Source: CAZOKZ01 sp964580585
Lineage (GTDB): Bacteria > Sumerlaeota > Sumerlaeia > SLMS01 > JAHLLQ01
Assembly (NCBI GenBank): GCA_964580585.1
Contig: CAZOKZ010000011.1
Span: 1-64,000 of the forward strand
Direction of reading: 5' to 3'
DNA length: 64,000 nt
Below, piece by piece: positions 44,174 to 53,062 of this stretch (position 1 is the stretch's first letter; each line of letters begins with the position of its first letter). The notes beneath the pieces were generated by a model that had not been told where the DNA came from, ran no database searches, and was given only the letters and a program-made list of their open reading frames with translations. Both the position numbers and the translations under genes were made by a program.

Positions 44174-45368
44174 ATACACGCTAGCAATATTATTAACGTT
44201 AGTCTTTACCGCGTGTTCGACCGACCCTCAAATATTAATTGAAGAAGAAGCCGTTTGGAATATGCACATTATCGATTCCGGATCGGTTGGCGCGGATGGC
44301 GTGCAATTAATCGATGTGAATAACGACGGCTTACCGGATGTTGTGTCGGCGTGGGAGGAAGGCGGTTGCGTGCGCGTTTCCTTGAACCCAGGGGCCGAAA
44401 ACGCTCGCAACGCATGGGCTTCGGAAACCGTTGGTGAAACTCCCGATATTGAAAGCGCCTTCGCGTCCGACCTGGATGGGGACGGAGATATGGATATTGT
44501 TGCAAGCTGCGAAGGCGATACGAAAACAATGTTCGTACTTTGGAAAGATAACGAGTCCTGGACAAAACAATCGATTCCCGCATCAAATAATATAATGCCT
44601 TGGATGATGGCAATTCGTGTAAAGATTGAGGGTAATCAATATCCCCATATCGTTGCTGGTGGACGTGGAGACGGAGCTTCCGTGGGATATTTTTCCTTGT
44701 CAGACAATCCGCGCGATATCGCAACGTGGCAATGGCACCATTTATCGGATGCAGGTTGGATAATGGGAATAGACGCATCGGATATAGATGGGGACGGAGA
44801 CGTTGATATATTAATTACGGATCGTGTCGGACCAGATCGGAGTCTTCGCTGGTTGGAAAATCCAAACAAAGAAGGCGAATCCTGGGCGAATCATTTTATC
44901 GCGAGTGGAATTTTCAATCCATTCTTTTTCGCACGCGGAGATTTGGATCACGACGGAGATGAGGACATCGTCTTTACCGCAAATGAAGGAAACAAATCGC
45001 TCCTGTTGATTTGTTCTCGTCTGGATAATTCCGGCGATCGTTGGAATGTCGAAAGGCTGCTATTTCCCGACGGAGTGGGAACGGCCAAAGGCGTGGCGCT
45101 CGGTGATATTAATAACGATGGCAATCCCGATATAATATTAACATGCGAGCACGCGCGCGAAGGAAAATCAGGCGTATTCTGGGTGGATGGAAAAACGCGA
45201 AACGCGTATTTAATCAGCGGACCGGTCGGCATCAAATACGACAACGTCGTGCTCTTCGATCTCGACGCCGATGGCGACCTGGATATTATCACGACGGAAG
45301 AAAATGAAGGCGGGCCCGGTACGGGTCTGGGGGTTGTTTGGTATGAAAATCCAGGTAGGAATAACTAA
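44166..45368 (+). CDS. FG-GAP/VCBS repeat lipoprotein
   Basis: The protein has 400 residues. A signal peptide ends in LVFTAC (lipobox), predicting a lipid anchor. Six FG-GAP-type calcium-binding repeats follow, with DVNNDGLPDVV, DLDGDGDMDIV, DIDGDGDVDIL, DLDHDGDEDIV, DINNDGNPDII and DLDADGDLDII, spaced about 50-70 residues, enough for a seven-bladed integrin-like propeller. Such proteins are surface or periplasmic binding modules. It overlaps the preceding membrane protein gene by 8 bases. Two dispersed 9-mer copies (44479, 44791) fall in the GDGD codons. Confidence 0.85.
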   Translation: MNKYTLAILLTLVFTACSTDPQILIEEEAVWNMHIIDSGSVGADGVQLIDVNNDGLPDVVSAWEEGGCVRVSLNPGAENARNAWASETVGETPDIESAFASDLDGDGDMDIVASCEGDTKTMFVLWKDNESWTKQSIPASNNIMPWMMAIRVKIEGNQYPHIVAGGRGDGASVGYFSLSDNPRDIATWQWHHLSDAGWIMGIDASDIDGDGDVDILITDRVGPDRSLRWLENPNKEGESWANHFIASGIFNPFFFARGDLDHDGDEDIVFTANEGNKSLLLICSRLDNSGDRWNVERLLFPDGVGTAKGVALGDINNDGNPDIILTCEHAREGKSGVFWVDGKTRNAYLISGPVGIKYDNVVLFDLDADGDLDIITTEENEGGPGTGLGVVWYENPGRNN

Positions 45369-45386
45369 CGAGCGGGGTTTGCAATA

Positions 45387-45947
45387 ATGATCCGTTTTAC
45401 CAATACACAAGAAGACCATGTCGATTTTCGGATGTATCATTTTCAGAACGACCCAAGGGCGAAGCAGTCAAGAACGCTATATGCTTTGTTCGCTCCTTTA
45501 TTATTTTTGATCCTGACAATTCCGAGCTTATTCGGTGAAGCCGCATTAGGTTCGATTTGTATCTTTGTCTTGTTCTCAATTATATAGGTTCTTTTCGTAA
45601 CGCTTCTTTACCCTATTCTCGTTAGACGTAATAGTAGCAAAATTAGAGACGATCTATCATTGTGTGAGTATGCACTGGAGGTTGAAGGCGATTGGCTGGT
45701 AGCCAAAACTTGGCGCTCCGATTGTCGATATAAATTGGGCTCGTGTCCTAAGATCACGATCGACCAACTCGATTGTTTTATTTATGTCACCGAACTAAGT
45801 GCTCTTATCATTCCTCGATTGCGGGTGTCAGAGGGAGATTTCGATTCGTTTGTCCAGCAGTTGAAATCAGAATGGGAACAACAACGAGCGGTGGATTCAA
45901 CGACTGGCGCTCCCCCACCCGTTCCGCAAAATTCCACGTCAGGGTAA
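45387..45947 (+). pseudogene. YcxB-like protein gene interrupted by one in-frame TAG
   Basis: Two stretches in the same frame, 45387-45584 and 45588-45947, are separated only by TAG at 45585-45587. Read through, the product has about 186 residues: an N-terminal YcxB-like motif (FTNTQEDHVDFRMYHFQNDPRAK), two membrane helices that span the stop (LFLILTIPSL.. and SII-stop-VLFVTLLYPIL) and a soluble tail with TIDQLDCFIYVTELSALIIPR. TGG to TAG is a simple origin, as Trp is plausible there. It follows the FG-GAP gene by 18 bases. It may be a recent pseudogene, a sequencing error or read-through. Confidence 0.75.
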
Positions 45948-46062
45948 TCCTTCACACGTCAGCCACTTCCCCATTGACGTCCCGCCGTCGATTCCCCCAT
46001 CTTAGCACCGTCATGTCTGACGAGACATAACGCTCTCGCCTAAACCCGACGGAAAGCCCCCG

Positions 46063-47121
46063 ATGTCTTCCGCGTTGCCTCGAATCGAAACTCCGCCGAC
46101 CTTGCCGCGTGTTGTTCCCGCGCCGGTGGTGGACGATTTTGGACGGCAGTTTCGTTACATCCGCGTCAGCGTCACCGACCTTTGCAACCTGTCGTGTACC
46201 TACTGCAACCCGGTCAAAGGCTGCGCCAGCACACACACGCACAAACTTTCCTGGGACGATCTGGATTTTCTCGTCGATGTGTCGGTCAACGATCTCGGCG
46301 CCGAGGCCGTGCGCATCACCGGCGGCGAGCCAACCGTGCGCCCGGGCCTGGTCGAATGGGTTCGCGGTATTCGTCGGCACGCGGGGTTGATCGACGTGGC
46401 GATGACGACGAACGGCGTTTTGCTCGGACGGCTGGGACCGGCACTGGCCAACGCGGGACTCAACCGCGTGAACATTTCGCTCGATTCATGGGACGCGGCG
46501 CGGTTCGCCGAAGTCACCCGCGGAGGCTCGCTGGATCGCGTGATCGAAGGCATTGAAACTGCCGTGCGTCTGTTTCGTCGCGTGAAAATCAACTGCGTTG
46601 CCATGCGGGGGATTTCACCCGCCGAGATGCAGAAATACATCGCGTTTTCTCACGAACATGGCGTGGAAATCCGGTTTATCGAGCTGATGCCGATTTTCGA
46701 TCAGAAGGACTATTTCCACGCGCATTACATCAGCGTGGACGAGCTTCATGGGTTGATCGGCGAGCTGGGTTATCGCCTCGAACGCGAGGGCAGCGGCCCC
46801 GCCGAAGGCAATCGCACGGGATACGGCCCGGCGACAACGTACCGGGTGGCGGGCACGCGCGCGCGGCTGGGTTTCATCAGCCAAATGTCCGATACGAAAT
46901 GCAAGCATTGCAACAAGTTGCGCCTGACGAGCGATGGCGCCCTGAAGCCGTGTCTGCTGATGCCCGAGGAAGTGGATCTGACAGGTGCGATTCACGCACG
47001 CGACCGTGGCGCTGTCGGGCGCGCGATGCGGCACCAGTTTCTTGCGCGCGCTGAACGGTACGACGCAACCACCGCGTTAGAGCATTCCGTCGGAAGGTCC
47101 ATGCAGGCCACGGGCGGGTGA
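46063..47121 (+). CDS. moaA: GTP 3',8-cyclase (molybdenum cofactor biosynthesis protein A)
   Basis: The protein has 352 residues. It is a radical SAM enzyme that, with MoaC, starts molybdopterin synthesis from GTP. The SAM cluster motif is CNLSCTYC (Cys41, 45, 48) and the second cluster is CKHCNKLRLTSDGALKPC (Cx2Cx13C). ITGGEPTVRPGL and the C-terminal Gly-Gly, needed for activity in known MoaA, are present. No other moa or moe gene is in the window. I see no Moco riboswitch upstream. Confidence 0.94.
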   Translation: MSSALPRIETPPTLPRVVPAPVVDDFGRQFRYIRVSVTDLCNLSCTYCNPVKGCASTHTHKLSWDDLDFLVDVSVNDLGAEAVRITGGEPTVRPGLVEWVRGIRRHAGLIDVAMTTNGVLLGRLGPALANAGLNRVNISLDSWDAARFAEVTRGGSLDRVIEGIETAVRLFRRVKINCVAMRGISPAEMQKYIAFSHEHGVEIRFIELMPIFDQKDYFHAHYISVDELHGLIGELGYRLEREGSGPAEGNRTGYGPATTYRVAGTRARLGFISQMSDTKCKHCNKLRLTSDGALKPCLLMPEEVDLTGAIHARDRGAVGRAMRHQFLARAERYDATTALEHSVGRSMQATGG

Positions 47122-47140
47122 GCTTTACCATAAAGCAATC

Positions 47141-47172
47141 GAGACCACGGAGAAAATTTTCTCTGTGGCCTC
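47141..47172. terminator. Bidirectional terminator between moaA and the FHA-PilZ gene
   Basis: The near-perfect 16-bp stem GAGACCACGGAGAAAA / TTTTCTCTGTGGCCTC lies between convergent genes, 20 bases after the moaA stop. A/T-rich inner ends supply U tracts only weakly, so efficiency is uncertain. Confidence 0.6.
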
Positions 47173-47201
47173 GTTGATTTCTGTGGTTGATTACCGATTT
47201 C

Positions 47202-48113
47202 TCAGGGCAATTCCGACAGCCGGTCGATCTGCGCATCCAGAAAATCCCGTGCGTCCGGCGCCAAATTGGAAAACTCGATTCCCAACACGCAGGCGTTTTC
47301 TTCGCTACGGGTGTCGATGTGGCTCCAAGCCATGCGACCACGCAGCACCACGGGTTTATCGACGCCCTCCATCGTGACGTCACACTGGATGTAGGTTTTT
47401 TTCTGGATCAGCATCAGCCAGAGTTCTTTGGAAATATCCGGCGAAATAAACCGCAGACCCGTGGCGTCCAGGTCCTCGATCGTGCCCGTCACCACCTTCG
47501 GGGTGAACGTTTCCTGGGGGATCAAAATGCGCATCGTTGCCGCAATTTTGCACGGCACGCGGTGGCTGAGCGCCCCGCCTTTGTGCTTGGCTAACTGGGT
47601 GTTAAACCGCGCGCGAATATTGACTTCCCATTCCTCGCGCACGAAATACCCTACAATCGCATCGCCCGCCAATACCGTGTCGCCGTGATTGAGCGGCGCC
47701 GGGCCGTCCAGCTTTTCCTTGTTCAGAAACGTGCCGTTACGGCTCTTCAGATCCTCCACGAAACACAGCGGTTCCGGATCGTTCGAGTAATAATTCTCGT
47801 ACACAATACGCGCATGTTCGCGCGAAGTGTTCGGGCGCGGAATAATGATGTCGCAATTCATCGCTCGGCCAATGATCAACTCGGGTTTATCGACGATAAC
47901 CTCGCGTGGGTGATCGCCTGTCATCAGCACCGTCAGCACGGGCACCCGGCGATTGGGCACAGGCGTGTGCGGGTCCGCGCGCATGACCTCGTTGATCGAG
48001 AGCGGGCGTGTTTCAAACGACTCCTCGCCGCCCTCGGGCTCACGCCTGAGAGGCGCGTCGTCGTCCTCGCGATTGAAATGCTCCTGCTGAGAATCCACAT
48101 CGGGTTGGCTCAT
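47202..48113 (-). CDS. FHA-PilZ two-domain signalling protein
   Basis: The protein has 303 residues. An N-terminal acidic disordered stretch (1-55) precedes a forkhead-associated domain (about 60-160) with Gly82-Arg83, Ser97 and SRNGT (124-128), the residues that bind phosphothreonine peptides. A PilZ-like domain (about 175-295) has HRVPCKI and DLDATGL. The c-di-GMP motifs RxxxR and (D/N)xSxxG are altered here, so nucleotide binding is uncertain. It could link kinase signalling, as encoded elsewhere in the window, to surface behaviour. I used the ATG at 48113. Confidence 0.82.
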   Translation of the reverse strand: MSQPDVDSQQEHFNREDDDAPLRREPEGGEESFETRPLSINEVMRADPHTPVPNRRVPVLTVLMTGDHPREVIVDKPELIIGRAMNCDIIIPRPNTSREHARIVYENYYSNDPEPLCFVEDLKSRNGTFLNKEKLDGPAPLNHGDTVLAGDAIVGYFVREEWEVNIRARFNTQLAKHKGGALSHRVPCKIAATMRILIPQETFTPKVVTGTIEDLDATGLRFISPDISKELWLMLIQKKTYIQCDVTMEGVDKPVVLRGRMAWSHIDTRSEENACVLGIEFSNLAPDARDFLDAQIDRLSELP

Positions 48114-48337
48114 GGTCGTGCCCCCATCGTCCTTTCGATAAACCGCGCGGGTCGCGCTGCCCAGCCAGACAACCCCCACGCTATTGCCAGCGAATCAGTC
48201 TGTCAATCTCATCCTCTTTGTCTCAGTATCCCGAAGCGTAAGAGGACTTGAACCGAGTGGCAAGAAAATCCCGCGCCTGGGAGGGGATTTTGAGGGAAAG
48301 CAGGGCGAATGAATGGCGAAGACGGGCTGTTCTCACA

Positions 48338-48880
48338 TCATGGAATTGTTTGGTAAATAAAAGCCTCTGAGAAATCGCGTCGGATTCTCATTCGGTAACA
48401 AGGAAGGGAGGAATGTTCGAGTTCGTAAAAATAGTAAGGTGCTCGTATTTCCCAATCCCGAATCCCTTTTTTGAAGAATTCGTCCAGTTTTCGATTACAG
48501 TCTTCTTGAATACTTGTCCATTCCGGTAAGCTGACATGTTTTGCAGATTCAATGAGCGGCAATAATTTGGCGGGGGTCCAGTCGGGGAAACGATGAAAGG
48601 GAACGATCCAATCGGCAAATAGGGTGGGAGAGCCAAAGTATGATAAATAGCTCCAATAGATCGCCCAATCCAAACTAGCTACTTCGCATTGAATATCATC
48701 TGGTCCTGGGCCTGGTGTATAACTCCAACGTTCAAAATTCCATTTCCCTTCCCAGAAAAATAATCTCACTGGGCAAGTGCTTGAAAAACGTCTGTCTTCT
48801 TCGGGAAGATATATGGTGAATACGACGTCATATCCAAACCGTTGTTGAAGAGCTATTTCCAATCCTTTTGCTCTCAGCAT
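48338..48880 (-). CDS. Hypothetical protein, AT-rich
   Basis: The protein has about 180 residues from the ATG at 48880; the frame runs on to a TTG at 48955. It is rich in Trp, Tyr and Phe (RLFFWEGKWNFERWSYTPGPGPDD, SYLSYFGSPTLFADW) and without signal peptide. I cannot assign it to a family. Base composition is AT-richer than that of its neighbours, suggesting acquisition. It is flanked by spacers and transcribed towards the FHA gene. Confidence 0.55.
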   Translation of the reverse strand: MLRAKGLEIALQQRFGYDVVFTIYLPEEDRRFSSTCPVRLFFWEGKWNFERWSYTPGPGPDDIQCEVASLDWAIYWSYLSYFGSPTLFADWIVPFHRFPDWTPAKLLPLIESAKHVSLPEWTSIQEDCNRKLDEFFKKGIRDWEIRAPYYFYELEHSSLPCYRMRIRRDFSEAFIYQTIP

Positions 48881-49078
48881 GGAGAGTGTGATTTTTTCCG
48901 GTGGACAGGGCAAGAAACAGATTCCTGAGTAGTTTCCTTCAAAATGGCATTTCAATTATTCGAGCAGCAAGCAGTATTACCCAAACTGCTGCGTGGTATC
49001 GATTCACAAAATGACATTGCCTGCCACGCCCTCTTCGCGTGAACTGGCCTCGTTCCAATTTGCCTCGAAAGGTCCGCG

Positions 49079-50152
49079 ATGACATCCGCTCCGGTATCCG
49101 CCGCGTCTGGCGAAAGCAACGCCCCTCAGCCCCAGCTTGAAATCACGTGCAGCCGCAATTTCACCGCGTGGTTGGCGCAAAATCGTCTCAGTCTCGCGTT
49201 CACCACGTACCAGTCGGGGAAAATTTTCTTCATCGGGCTGCAACCGGGCGGGCGGCTCTCGGTTTTCGAGCGCACGTTCAACCGCGCGATGGGCATGGTA
49301 GTGCACGAGGGCGAAATTTACCTCAGCACGCTGTACCAGGTCTGGCGGTTCGTGAACATGCTGCTGCCGGGCCAGGCGTTCGACGGCTACGACCGGCTGT
49401 ATGTGCCGCGCACGTGCCATGTGACGGGCGAGCTGGACATTCACGACATGGTGGTGGACGCGGACGGGCGGTTGGCGTTCGTCAACACGCTGTTCGGGTG
49501 CGTGGCGACCACGGACGAGCATCATTGTTTCCGCCCGTTGTGGAAACCGCCATTTCTCGAACGTCTCGCCGCCGAGGATCGCTGTCATTTGAACGGCCTC
49601 GCGCTGCGCGATGGACGCCCGCGCTATGTTACCGCCGTCAGCAAGTCCAACGTCGTCGATGGCTGGCGCGACCGGCGCCACGACGGCGGCATTGTGATGG
49701 ACATCCAATCGAACGAAGAGTTACTCGGCGGGCTTTCGATGCCGCACTCGCCGCGTTGGTATCGCGACCGGCTGTGGTTGCTGAATTCGGGCACGGGCGA
49801 GTTCGGTTACGCGGATTTGAACACGGGGAAATTCGAGCCCATCGCGTTTTGCCCGGGTTATGCGCGCGGGTTGGCGTTCGCGGGCGATTTCGCCATCGTT
49901 GGGCTTTCGCGAGCGCGTGAAAACAAGAGCTTCCAAGGCCTGGCACTCGACGACGCGCTGGCCGAACGCGATGCTGAAGCGCGTTGCGGGCTGCTCGTCA
50001 TCGACATTCGCACCGGCGACACCGTCGAGTGGATGCGCATCGAAGGCGTGGTGCAGGAACTCTACGACGTCGCCGTTCTGCCCGGAGCCATGCGCCCCAT
50101 GGCGCTCGGTTTCAAGACAGACGAAATCCGACGATTTATTAGTTTTGAGTAG
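49079..50152 (+). CDS. TIGR03032-like protein of unknown function
   Basis: The protein has 357 residues. It contains the family-like words LAFTTYQSGKIFFIGLQPGGRLSVFERTFNRAMGM, LYVPRTCHVTGELDIHDM, FVNTLFGCVATTDEHHCFRPLWKPPF and MPHSPRWYRDRLWLLNSGTGE. Such proteins form a beta-propeller and occur with large surface or sulfatase-type systems, but no activity is established. The N-terminal 20 residues are Ala/Pro/Ser rich. It lies 21 bases upstream of rarA in the same direction. There is no signal peptide. Confidence 0.78.
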   Translation: MTSAPVSAASGESNAPQPQLEITCSRNFTAWLAQNRLSLAFTTYQSGKIFFIGLQPGGRLSVFERTFNRAMGMVVHEGEIYLSTLYQVWRFVNMLLPGQAFDGYDRLYVPRTCHVTGELDIHDMVVDADGRLAFVNTLFGCVATTDEHHCFRPLWKPPFLERLAAEDRCHLNGLALRDGRPRYVTAVSKSNVVDGWRDRRHDGGIVMDIQSNEELLGGLSMPHSPRWYRDRLWLLNSGTGEFGYADLNTGKFEPIAFCPGYARGLAFAGDFAIVGLSRARENKSFQGLALDDALAERDAEARCGLLVIDIRTGDTVEWMRIEGVVQELYDVAVLPGAMRPMALGFKTDEIRRFISFE

Positions 50153-50173
50153 AAGGTAATTTAAGGAGATTCC

Positions 50174-51625
50174 ATGGCCGAAGACCTGTTCGGTTTCGAT
50201 AGCGAAGAGCCTGCCGAGGACGAAGAGTTCGAGGATTACGCGTCCACGCGCAAAGTCGAGAAGCCCAATGCGCCTCCCGTACCGGCGGCGGCGCTGAATC
50301 CTGGGCTGCAACCGCTCGCCGATCGCTTGCGGCCCGCGCGGATCGAGGATTATCTGGGCCAGGAAAAGCTGATCGGCGAGGGCGCGCCGTTGCGCGAGTT
50401 GATCGCGGGCGACCGCATTCCGTCGATGGTTCTTTGGGGGCCGCCGGGTTCGGGCAAAACAACGCTCGCGTCGCTCATCGCGCGGGTCACGGCATCGGAT
50501 TTCATCACCTTGTCGGCAGTGACGTCGGGCATCAAGGACGTGCGCGGGGTCATCAGCCACGCCCGCGTGAATCGCCAATACGCGCGGCGCACGATTTTGT
50601 TTGTCGATGAAATTCATCGCTTCAACAAAGCGCAACAAGACGCGTTTTTGCCGCACGTCGAGAGCGGCCTGATCACACTGATCGGCGCGACGACGGAAAA
50701 CCCGAGTTTTTCGGTGATCGGGCCGCTGCTCTCACGGTGCCGCGTGTTTCAATTGTCGGCGCTTGGCGGCGATCATCTCGAACGATTGCTCGCGCGGGCC
50801 GTGGAGGAACTGAACAAAGGCCGCATCGATGGATGCGTGGCACTCGAGCCCGACGCGGCGCAGGCAATCATCGGTCTAAGCGACGGCGATGGGCGACGGG
50901 CGCTCGGGATGCTGGAAATCGCTAGCGACGTGGCACGCGGACGGCTCGATACAACCAAACCGGATGCGCTGGCGATGGTGACGCGCGAGTTGGTCACGCA
51001 GGTGGCGCAGCGGCAGCTCGTGTACGACCGCGAAGGCGAGGAACATTACAATTTAATTTCGGCGTTGCACAAAACAATTCGCAGTTCGGACCCGCACGCG
51101 GCGGCGTATTGGTGCGAACGCATTCTGGCAGCGGGCGAAGATCCGCGTTTCGTGTTGCGGCGGTTGGTGCGCGCGGCATCGGAAGACGTGGGCCTTGCCG
51201 ACCCGAACGCGCTGACGCACGCGGTGGCTTGTTTGAACGCGTTCGAAAAAATCGGATCGCCCGAAGGTAATTTATTCGTCACTCAATTGGCCGTTTATTT
51301 AGCAGCGGCTCCAAAATCGAACGCGGTGTACGCAGCAGCAAACAAAACGCGTGCATGCGTACAAGAAACCGGAACGCTGCCCGTGCCGCTGCATTTGCGC
51401 AACGCACCGACAAAGCTGATGAAGGATGTGGGCTACGGCGAAGGCTACACATACGACCACGACGCGGCAGGGCATTTTGTGCCAAAACAAGGCCTGCCCG
51501 ACGCGATCGAGGGTACACTTTTTTACGAACCAACGGACCAAGGCATCGAGCGGCGGATCAAAGAACGGCTCGATGGCTGGGATAAGGCGCGGGAGGAAGA
51601 ACGAAAAACGCGGGGAACGAAGTAA
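50174..51625 (+). CDS. rarA: Replication-associated recombination protein A
   Basis: The protein has 483 residues, an AAA+ clamp-loader-like ATPase of the RarA/MgsA/WRNIP1 family acting at stalled replication forks. Walker A is GPPGSGKTT, Walker B FVDEIHRFNK, sensor 1 GATTENPSF; the C-terminal tetramerisation part has AAPKSNAVYAA and FVPKQGLPD..FYEPTDQG. An N-terminal acidic stretch replaces the usual short leader. AAGGAG precedes the ATG by 6 bases. It is convergent with sppA. Confidence 0.94.
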   Translation: MAEDLFGFDSEEPAEDEEFEDYASTRKVEKPNAPPVPAAALNPGLQPLADRLRPARIEDYLGQEKLIGEGAPLRELIAGDRIPSMVLWGPPGSGKTTLASLIARVTASDFITLSAVTSGIKDVRGVISHARVNRQYARRTILFVDEIHRFNKAQQDAFLPHVESGLITLIGATTENPSFSVIGPLLSRCRVFQLSALGGDHLERLLARAVEELNKGRIDGCVALEPDAAQAIIGLSDGDGRRALGMLEIASDVARGRLDTTKPDALAMVTRELVTQVAQRQLVYDREGEEHYNLISALHKTIRSSDPHAAAYWCERILAAGEDPRFVLRRLVRAASEDVGLADPNALTHAVACLNAFEKIGSPEGNLFVTQLAVYLAAAPKSNAVYAAANKTRACVQETGTLPVPLHLRNAPTKLMKDVGYGEGYTYDHDAAGHFVPKQGLPDAIEGTLFYEPTDQGIERRIKERLDGWDKAREEERKTRGTK

Positions 51626-51630
51626 GATGA

Positions 51631-51666
51631 AATAAAACACGCGCCGTGCATTTTTCACACGGCGCG
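51631..51666 (-). terminator. Terminator of sppA (possibly bidirectional)
   Basis: The 9-bp stem CGCGCCGTG / CACGGCGCG has a 9-base loop with a T run. On the minus strand it is followed by TTTTATTTC. It lies between the convergent stops of rarA and sppA. Confidence 0.75.
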
Positions 51667-51694
51667 CGATTCATTTGCAGTTTATGGATTCCGA

Positions 51695-53062
51695 TTACAT
51701 CGTAAACCGGAATTCGAGTTTCACTTTTCCCGGCGAAATGTCGTTTTCGATCATGTCGAGTTTTTGGTTCATCTTGCCAAAGAGGCCGGGCGGTTTGGGC
51801 TGCATGGTGGGCTGGACAGGTGTGCTTTCGTCCAATCCCAAGTCGTTCATCATGGTTTCCAGCGCATCGTTCAATGTACCGATCTGATCGATCATGCCGT
51901 AGTCGATGGCTTGGGCGCCGCTGAAAATTCGTCCGTCGCAATATCCGCGCAGGTATTCGTCCACCGACTTTTCATCGATGGCGCTGGATTTGACGTTAGC
52001 CTCGTGCGCGAGCATTTTCCGCACGGCGTCTTTACGCGAGGTCAAGACGACGTCGTAGAATTGCTCGTACACATTTTTAATCATATCATCGAGCAGTTCC
52101 TTCTCGGCTTCGGTCATGTCGCGCGAGCCCGAACCAATGTCTTTGAATTCGCCGCTTTTGATGGTACGGGCTTCGAGGCCAATTTTATCGACCAAGTCCT
52201 GGTATCCCCAGAAGCTGAGAATCACGCCGATGCTGCCGGTCAACGTGCCGGTGTTGGCGTACACTTCGTCGGCTGCCATGGCGATGTAGAACCCGCCGCT
52301 GGCTGCCACGTCACCCATGCTGGCGTAAACAGGACGTCCGGTGCCTTTGAAATCCTCGATTGCGTCGAAGAGATCCTGCGTGGCGCTCACCGCGCCGCCC
52401 GGACTATTGATGCGAATCACCATGCCTTTGATCGAATCGTCCTGGGTCCAGCGCTCGACCTGCTCGCGCAAACGGATGGTGTCGGCGCCGTAAGCGGGGC
52501 CTTCGCCGAGCACGCCTTCGACTTCGAGGAGCCCGATTTTATCGCCAAACGAAAACATGCCGCCGCTGGAGGTATAGCTGTGCGAGGTCGAACCGCCAAG
52601 AGCCATGCCCCCCAGAATGGGAATCAACGCCATGCCGCCAATAACCACCAAGGCGATCAACCCGATGACAAACGGCCAGGCGCTGCGCCGCATTTTCGCA
52701 GGCGGTGGCGCATTAAAGGGCGGTCGGGGACCGAATCCAGGACCGCCAGGGGGCGGATAAGCGCCATATCCCGGAGGCGGAGGTCCACCCGGTGCGCCGG
52801 GAGGCGGCGGCCCATAGGGTTGTTGTGGCGGGTAAGCGCCACGCGGAGACGGTGCCTGTCCCTGGGGGGGAGGCATGCCCGCAGGACGATAGCCTGGAGG
52901 CGGGGCTTGATATCCCGGCGGTGGAGCTTGTGGTCGCGCCGATTGCGGCGGAGCGGCGGGCCCCGGAGCGCCGTATCCCGGCGGCGGAGTCGGCCCCGAA
53001 GGACGCTGTTCCTGCGGTGGTTTTTGTTCTTCCATAGGGTCTTTTTCAGATTCCGACATCAT
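51695..53062 (-). CDS. sppA: Signal peptide peptidase SppA with a long proline-rich N-terminus
   Basis: The protein has 455 residues. Residues 1-125 are a cytoplasmic Pro/Gly/Tyr-rich tail of PPPGYxAPPP repeats. A membrane helix follows (about 128-150), then the S49 peptidase domain with the Ser nucleophile in GDVAASGGFYIAMAADEVYAN and the general-base Lys in SGEFKDIGSGSRDMT. It would degrade cleaved signal peptides in the membrane. The proline-rich tail is longer than in typical SppA and is low-complexity. GGAAGGA lies upstream of two adjacent ATG codons. Confidence 0.9.
   Translation of the reverse strand: MMSESEKDPMEEQKPPQEQRPSGPTPPPGYGAPGPAAPPQSARPQAPPPGYQAPPPGYRPAGMPPPQGQAPSPRGAYPPQQPYGPPPPGAPGGPPPPGYGAYPPPGGPGFGPRPPFNAPPPAKMRRSAWPFVIGLIALVVIGGMALIPILGGMALGGSTSHSYTSSGGMFSFGDKIGLLEVEGVLGEGPAYGADTIRLREQVERWTQDDSIKGMVIRINSPGGAVSATQDLFDAIEDFKGTGRPVYASMGDVAASGGFYIAMAADEVYANTGTLTGSIGVILSFWGYQDLVDKIGLEARTIKSGEFKDIGSGSRDMTEAEKELLDDMIKNVYEQFYDVVLTSRKDAVRKMLAHEANVKSSAIDEKSVDEYLRGYCDGRIFSGAQAIDYGMIDQIGTLNDALETMMNDLGLDESTPVQPTMQPKPPGLFGKMNQKLDMIENDISPGKVKLEFRFTM

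Noticed and set aside
45960..46062. Molybdenum cofactor riboswitch before moaA
   Set aside because: The 115-base spacer has no matching long stem or conserved loop.
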